From Phycomyces blakesleeanus NRRL 1555(-) (taxonomy: Eukaryota; Mucoromycota; Mucoromycetes; Mucorales; Phycomycetaceae), in the NCBI RefSeq assembly GCF_001638985.1, contig NW_017265142.1:1108572-1172571 (forward strand): a stretch of 64,000 nucleotides of DNA. Reading direction: 5' to 3'. The translations under genes were made by a program, and so were the position numbers. Of this stretch, positions 58,780 to 64,000 are shown piece after piece (position 1 is the first letter of the stretch; each line of letters opens with the position of its first letter). The notes beneath the pieces are model-generated. The model ran no database searches, was not told the origin of the DNA, and worked only from the letters and a program-made list of their open reading frames with translations.

Positions 58780-61700
58780 ATGAATACACACCCAGAAAAT
58801 ATAGTTGCAGTACCCTCTATTCATCAAGATAATCGAGTACAAATCTCGGAACAGGCCTGTGCTCACCTTCTAGACAATGCTCAGCAATGCCTATCCTCCC
58901 CAGGCCATCCAATGACAACCCTTTCTCCAAACCAGCCATTCACATTCTCACCAGCTCATCACGAAATCCCGCTCCATTTCAACATTGGTTCTCATCTCAC
59001 CACACCAGAAGAAGGCCAGTCTTTAATTAATCACCCCCTTCTTCCAGCACGCGAACAACCTTCGGGTCCGTGTACGCCACAACCATCCTCCTCCTCTGGG
59101 GCTCCTGATATTTTACATCAGGAACAAATCCTATGTCAACAGCAGTCACAGTCCCCACACAATGACCTCAAGCAAGAGCAATTACAACACGCCTCAAGAT
59201 CACCTAGTCAGCAAACACCTCAGCATTCCGGCAATATGCTAGAGCACCATTACGGCCAACAGCTGTCTCTTGCTCTGGCAACAGCCACACAACAAAACCA
59301 AACTGTCCAACTACAACACATGTATGCTGGTTCTCAGACGCTCGACACACACAGTCCAATGCCTGCCTTATCTCAAGACCTCATCAATCAACATTCCCAA
59401 GCAGAAATTGAACACATGGCCATGCTCGTCAAACAAAACTCAACGCCTCTAACTCAGGGAGCACACCTTCCAGTTACGCAGTCTGTGGAGTCACCACATC
59501 AACCTGCACTTGTTCCAATTCACACACCACCTGTCGCAATGCATTCTCACCCGAATCCCGGTAGAGAACCTCAGGAGTTGAATGTATGAAATTAATATAA
59601 ATACTATATTACTAATAATATATTTATTATATTAATACTAAATAGTTTATTAACCCAATTTAATTATTTTACTTATATCTTATAGCAGTTAAATTCTAAT
59701 AATATAAGTCATGACTCAACGCCACAACATACCCCAATTCTCGTAAGCCCTAGTCAACTCCAAGAAGAATCAGACTTGAACCGTGGATTGTTAGAAAACA
59801 TGCACTCTAATTTAATGTTACAACATGATCCGATGTTAAACGTTGCACAACACCAGCAGCAGCAAAATCAAGACCATCAATTACATCAACTACAAATTAA
59901 TCATCAGTCTCTTCAAGGGAATGATCATCTCAATCTTCAACAACAACAGCAATTACAATTACAAGCACACGAACAGCAGCAGCAGCAGCAGGCCCAACAG
60001 CAGCAGGCCCAACAGCAGCAGGCCCAACAGCAACAGGTCCAGCAACAACAGGCTCAACAACAACAGGCTCAACAACAGCAGGCTCAACAACAGCAGGCTC
60101 AACAACAACAGGCTCAACAACAGCAGGCTCAACAACAGCAGGCTCAACAACAGCAGGCTCAACAACAGCAGGCTCAACAACAGCAGGCTCAACAACAGCA
60201 GGCTCAACAACAGCAGGCTCAACAACAGCAGGCTCAACAACAGCAGGCTCAACAACAGCAGGCTCAACAACAGCAGGCTCAACAGCAGCAGGCTCAACAG
60301 CAGCAGGCTCAACAGCAACAACAACAATTGCAAATGCAAGCTCATGAACAGCATCAACAAGCCCAGCAACAGCAACAAGCGCAACAGAAAATGCAAATGC
60401 AAGCTCATGAACAACATCAACATCAACAATTGCAAATTCAAGCTCATGAGCAACAACAACAACAGCAGCAGCAGCAGCAATTGCAAATGCAGGCTCATGA
60501 ACAACAACATCAACAACAATTACAAATGCAAGCTCATGAGCAACATCAGCAACAACAATTACAAATGCAAGCTCATGAACAGCAGCAGCAGCAATTACAA
60601 ATACATGCGCATGAGCAACAGCAGCACCAGCAACAATTACAAATGCAAGCTCATGAACAACAGCAACAGCAACAGCAACAAATCCAAAGACAAGCTCACG
60701 AACAGCAACAGCAATTACAAATGCAAATCCATGCACACGAACAACAACAGCAACAGCAAGTTCAACAGCAGCAGCACCAGACCATTCAGATTAATATGCA
60801 ACAACATCACCAAAAGATTATCCATGATATAATCAATGGACCAAATCCCATTGAAAACAGCCACCCAATTGTGCCTTCACAGCGTGCAATGGATCTTAGT
60901 AAGCAATCGCCTCTTCACAAAGTCAATCAACCGATACACACCGAACAACATTCATTTGAGGCTCAGCAGGAAGCTGTTGCTGCAGCTGCTCAACAAGTTA
61001 TGGCACAACAGATGGCTATAATACAACAACAAGCGAGTTCACAGCAATCTTCACCTCTTAGTCAAGTAGAGTCGATAACACCTAATCAGACCACACCACA
61101 ACCCACAAACACTACACCAAACAACAATCCTTTGGTTGATCAACTTATGTCCGGAGTAGATCCGATGAACATGACAATGGCGCAAGCGGCCCTAGCCTCT
61201 CATGACACTCCTCATGTAGTGATGTCTCAGTTGTCTACTATTGCTGCCTCTGCTGGCTTACTGCAGCAAAACAGCACTGGCCACTCGATCGCCACTACTA
61301 GCATTAGTGCGCTCGAGAATGCCATTTCTCAACAGCAGCATCAGCAACAGCAACAGATTAAGTTCATAAACGAGAATAATGAAACTAATCAGGCTACTAA
61401 GCGAACCGAACGTGAAGGATCTCAAGGGAGTATTGGGCGTAAAAAGGTGCGTAGACACACTGTTTCTAGTACTCTCCCGCCACATCTGAATATCCGGACC
61501 CAAGGCCTGTCGATTCAGAACAATTTTCCTCATTCGGCCGTTGTGAGTCATGAATCAGATAATACGTACCGTGCTACTAGTACTTCGTCTACTCCATCTG
61601 CTCGCGAACCTTGTACTATACCGCCGTCCATGTTTGCTGACGATCAAAAGGTTATGATGATCCGACGTTTGGCCAAAGAGCATCCAAAACATGCTCTCGG

Positions 61701-63267
61701 CCATATTTCTCTCCCACCACCGCCCACACCTGCTGAACTCGGTCTCAAAGTTCAACCCAAAAAAGAATCAGCCACAGAGTTGAGTAATAACAATAACAAC
61801 AATAGTAACACCAGCAGCAACAACAGCAACAGCAATAAAAGCGAAAGCTTGTCAGTAAAGGAGTTTGACAGCATGAGTCGAGAGGAGTTGATTGCTCGGT
61901 TGATTGAACTTGAGCGAGAAAAGAAACGGACAGACTCGATCAACGGCAACAGTCCGGATGTCGAGCCATTGGGAGATAATCCCGATACGCGTTCCGGAAC
62001 GGCCGCTACCGCTGCCGCCGCCGCCGTTGTCACCCCCGCTACTTCCATAATCCAAGTCACTACTGTCTCAACCCAACAAGACTCAAAGTCAGAGACCACT
62101 ATGGAAGATGAAGACGATGAGCCCGGTACGCCTCTTGATAGCCAAAACAGGGATGAAGACAAATCCGAGGACGCAGACGAATTAGATGAAGATGAAGATG
62201 AAGATACTGAGGTTGATATGTTGGAAGAAACCGAGCCGGAAAAGCTTGAATTTCAGTGTCTGTGGAGAGATTGTGGAGAGACGTTTGAAGAGCTTCAAAA
62301 ACTGATAACCCACATCAATGACAATCATGTCGGCAGCGGCAAGGTAAATATATATGTATATTTACTTTTAAAGTGATAAAATCAAATATGAAGCATACAT
62401 ATTTACCAATATGATATTATAAAAAAAATAGCCCACTTACTGCTGCGAATGGGAGAAGTGTATACGAAACCAAAAACCTTTTACAAAACGCCACAAGATG
62501 TACAACCACTTGAGGACTCACACAGGAGAACGTCCGTTTGTGTGTTCCAAACAAGGTATGTTAATATTAGTATGGCTATGGACCTTTAAGATATATTGAC
62601 TCATAATTTTCCTATCGTATCGTACCTAGGATGTGAAAAGCGCTTTTCTCGACCAGATTCCCTGACGACGCACATCAAAACACACTCCAATGTCAGACCA
62701 TACCTCTGCTCGTACAATGGTTGCAGTAAAGCTTATTACCATTCCAGATCCCTCAAGAAGCACGAAAAGACTCATGAGGTCGCTGGAATGCAGCAGCAGA
62801 TGACACCAGCTTACCAAAACGCCTACAATATATCTACGGGACCGGTGCCCGTAGATTATATGAATAGCCATATGGCAATGCATCAGCAGAGCCAAGTACA
62901 ACATCAAATACAACATCAGCATCATAACCAGCATCAACATCATCATCAACAACAGCAGGTTCCTTCTGTTCTTCCCCACCAGCATTCACTTTCACTCCCT
63001 CTTCCACCGCATGGCCAATCTCCACTTGGACTTCCTCATCATCCTTATCCACTCCAATCGCCACACGCCGGTCTATCTTCTCCTCATCCCCACCCATTTG
63101 TTCAGCACTATATTCCACCCACTCATATGAAGAACTATCCCACCAACAGTATGCCACAGTACTCACCATCGGGTATGGTTGAATCCCCTGCAGGCACTCC
63201 TCAAGGTGTAATTCCTCATGGCTACGATCCTACTCACCAGAACGGCTATCAATTCAGGAACGCATAA
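58780..63267 (+). CDS. Large Gln-rich C2H2 zinc-finger transcription factor, GLI/ZIC-like, four exons
   Basis: Probable nuclear DNA-binding regulator. Exons: 58780-59583, 59686-62343, 62432-62555, 62630-63267, giving 1407 residues. Residues about 353-636 form a Gln tract built of AQQQ units and then QAHEQ-type units. An acidic stretch ([19 protein letters not shown]) precedes the fingers. Four C2H2 fingers follow from residue 1126: CLWRDC...[21 protein letters not shown]...HLRTH, VCSKQGCEKRF...THIKTH, and [11 protein letters not shown]...KHEKTH. The CxWxxC pair with KPF and HTGERPF linkers is the finger 1-2 arrangement of GLI/ZIC proteins. A His/Gln/Pro-rich tail closes the protein. Two introns interrupt the finger array. 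The second exon may start at 59686 or 59689. The ATG at 58780 is chosen because it begins the coding-like [11 protein letters not shown]. Confidence 0.9.
59986..60312. repeat. Coding 12-nt tandem repeat, about 27 copies (AQQQ)
   Basis: The unit CAGGCTCAACAA (variants CAGGCCCAACAG) repeats in frame inside exon 2 of the zinc-finger gene. The middle copies are almost identical, which suggests recent expansion. A looser array coding [12 protein letters not shown] units continues to about 60780. Confidence 0.92.
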
Positions 63268-64000
63268 AAAGAGCCCGAGTTGAATTCTTCTATATTTTGC
63301 TTTTGTTTTGCTTTTGCTTTGTACATGTATATTTATCAGATCTCTTTGTGTTTGTGCTCGTGCTTGTGTTTGTGTTCCTTGAGTACAAGCATGCAGACAT
63401 AGATGCAAAGAGGTAGGCACAGAGATATACGTACAAACAAAATAGGAGAATAGAGGATATCTTTTTTTTTATTATTTTTATTATTATTATCATTATCTAA
63501 TGTATACATATACACTCCCTTACTTAACCCATTACCACTCGTAGCCACATACACTCGATCACGCACGCACACACACACACACACTCTCTCTCTTCCACAT
63601 ACACCTTCATCATCCTCTTTTGTTTCTTTCTTCTTTATTTTCTTTTTCTTTACACAGCACATTTTTGAATACACCAATAGACTTTCTTTCCCAGGTGGAA
63701 ATATATTCTACTGTATTTTCTTTATTTATATATGTATAAAATAAATAATAAATAAAAATAAATAATTGGCTGAATGCCATGTATTATTAGAGAAATATTT
63801 TAAAGAGAGTATTAAATGAACTAGTAATTAAATTAAAATTGCCCGATTTCTATACATCCTAGAAGCAAGTCTTTCTTTACACTACTTTTTATATATATAC
63901 ATAGATTTTTTTTAAAAAATAAAAAAATAAAAAATAAGAAAGGATCAAAGTCGGCCATTAAAGCTGTAAAGTGACTCGCATTTGCGCCACAGAAAGTCGA
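63268..64000. other. 3' flank of the zinc-finger gene, no gene seen
   Basis: AT-rich and pyrimidine-rich, with (AC)n at about 63563-63584. The last 60 bases are less AT-rich and may belong to a neighbouring gene outside the window. Confidence 0.45.

Noticed and set aside
59843..60832. Long open frames in other frames and on the opposite strand over the Gln tract (up to 329 codons)
   Set aside because: A 12-nt unit keeps all frames open. The alternative products are monotonous SRLNN, VEPAV or LLLLSL repeats without start context.

Overview
This looks like nuclear DNA of a filamentous fungus from the early-diverging Mucoromycota, probably Mucorales. The evidence is short GT-AG introns of about 50-250 nt in most genes, very AT-rich intergenic DNA full of microsatellites, and gene content that fits these fungi: a GATA factor, a Pik1-type PI 4-kinase, a YSC84-type SYLF protein, a Mam33-type protein, a UPF0658-type membrane protein and a CUE-domain protein. 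There are also remnants of Helitron, IS630/Tc1, LINE and F-box genes. The species cannot be fixed from the sequence alone.

Layout. 1-5.9 kb is gene-poor and holds decayed mobile elements: a Helitron-type helicase (minus), a short inverted-repeat element, and an internally deleted IS630/Tc1 transposase (minus). 5.9-10.6 kb holds two plus-strand genes, a GATA transcription factor and a five-exon phosphopantetheine adenylyltransferase. 10.6-17 kb is barren except for an F-box pseudogene and a possible LINE fragment. 18-28.3 kb holds three minus-strand genes: PI 4-kinase (8 exons), SYLF protein (6 exons), and an unrecognised secretory/membrane protein (2 exons). 28.3-34 kb is another decayed region. 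34-41.5 kb holds three minus-strand genes: a small Ecl1-like zinc protein, a DH-PH RhoGEF (6 exons) and a Mam33/p32 protein (6 exons). 41.5-46.7 kb is barren apart from one broken ORF. 46.7-53.1 kb holds a Myb/SANT-like protein (minus), a DNAJA-type co-chaperone (plus, 8 exons) and a UPF0658-like Golgi membrane protein (minus, convergent with the co-chaperone). 56-63.3 kb holds a CUE-domain protein (9 exons) and a 1407-residue GLI/ZIC-like C2H2 factor with a large Gln-rich repeat tract, both plus strand.

The genes do not form a pathway or cluster. They are independent housekeeping and regulatory genes. PI 4-kinase, SYLF protein, RhoGEF and the Golgi-type membrane protein all belong to membrane traffic and actin or polarity control, but nothing here shows co-regulation. 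Exon models were built by hand from splice signals, reading-frame continuity and conserved motifs. In every multi-exon model the exon lengths sum to a multiple of three. No tRNA, rRNA or CRISPR array was seen. I did not find a new multi-gene system. The most unusual items are a 45-nt-arm near-perfect hairpin at 48.7 kb, a 15-nt microexon in the J-protein gene, a GC-AG intron in the RhoGEF gene, an orphan three-repeat secretory protein at 27-28.3 kb, and the roughly 27-copy 12-nt repeat in the zinc-finger gene.
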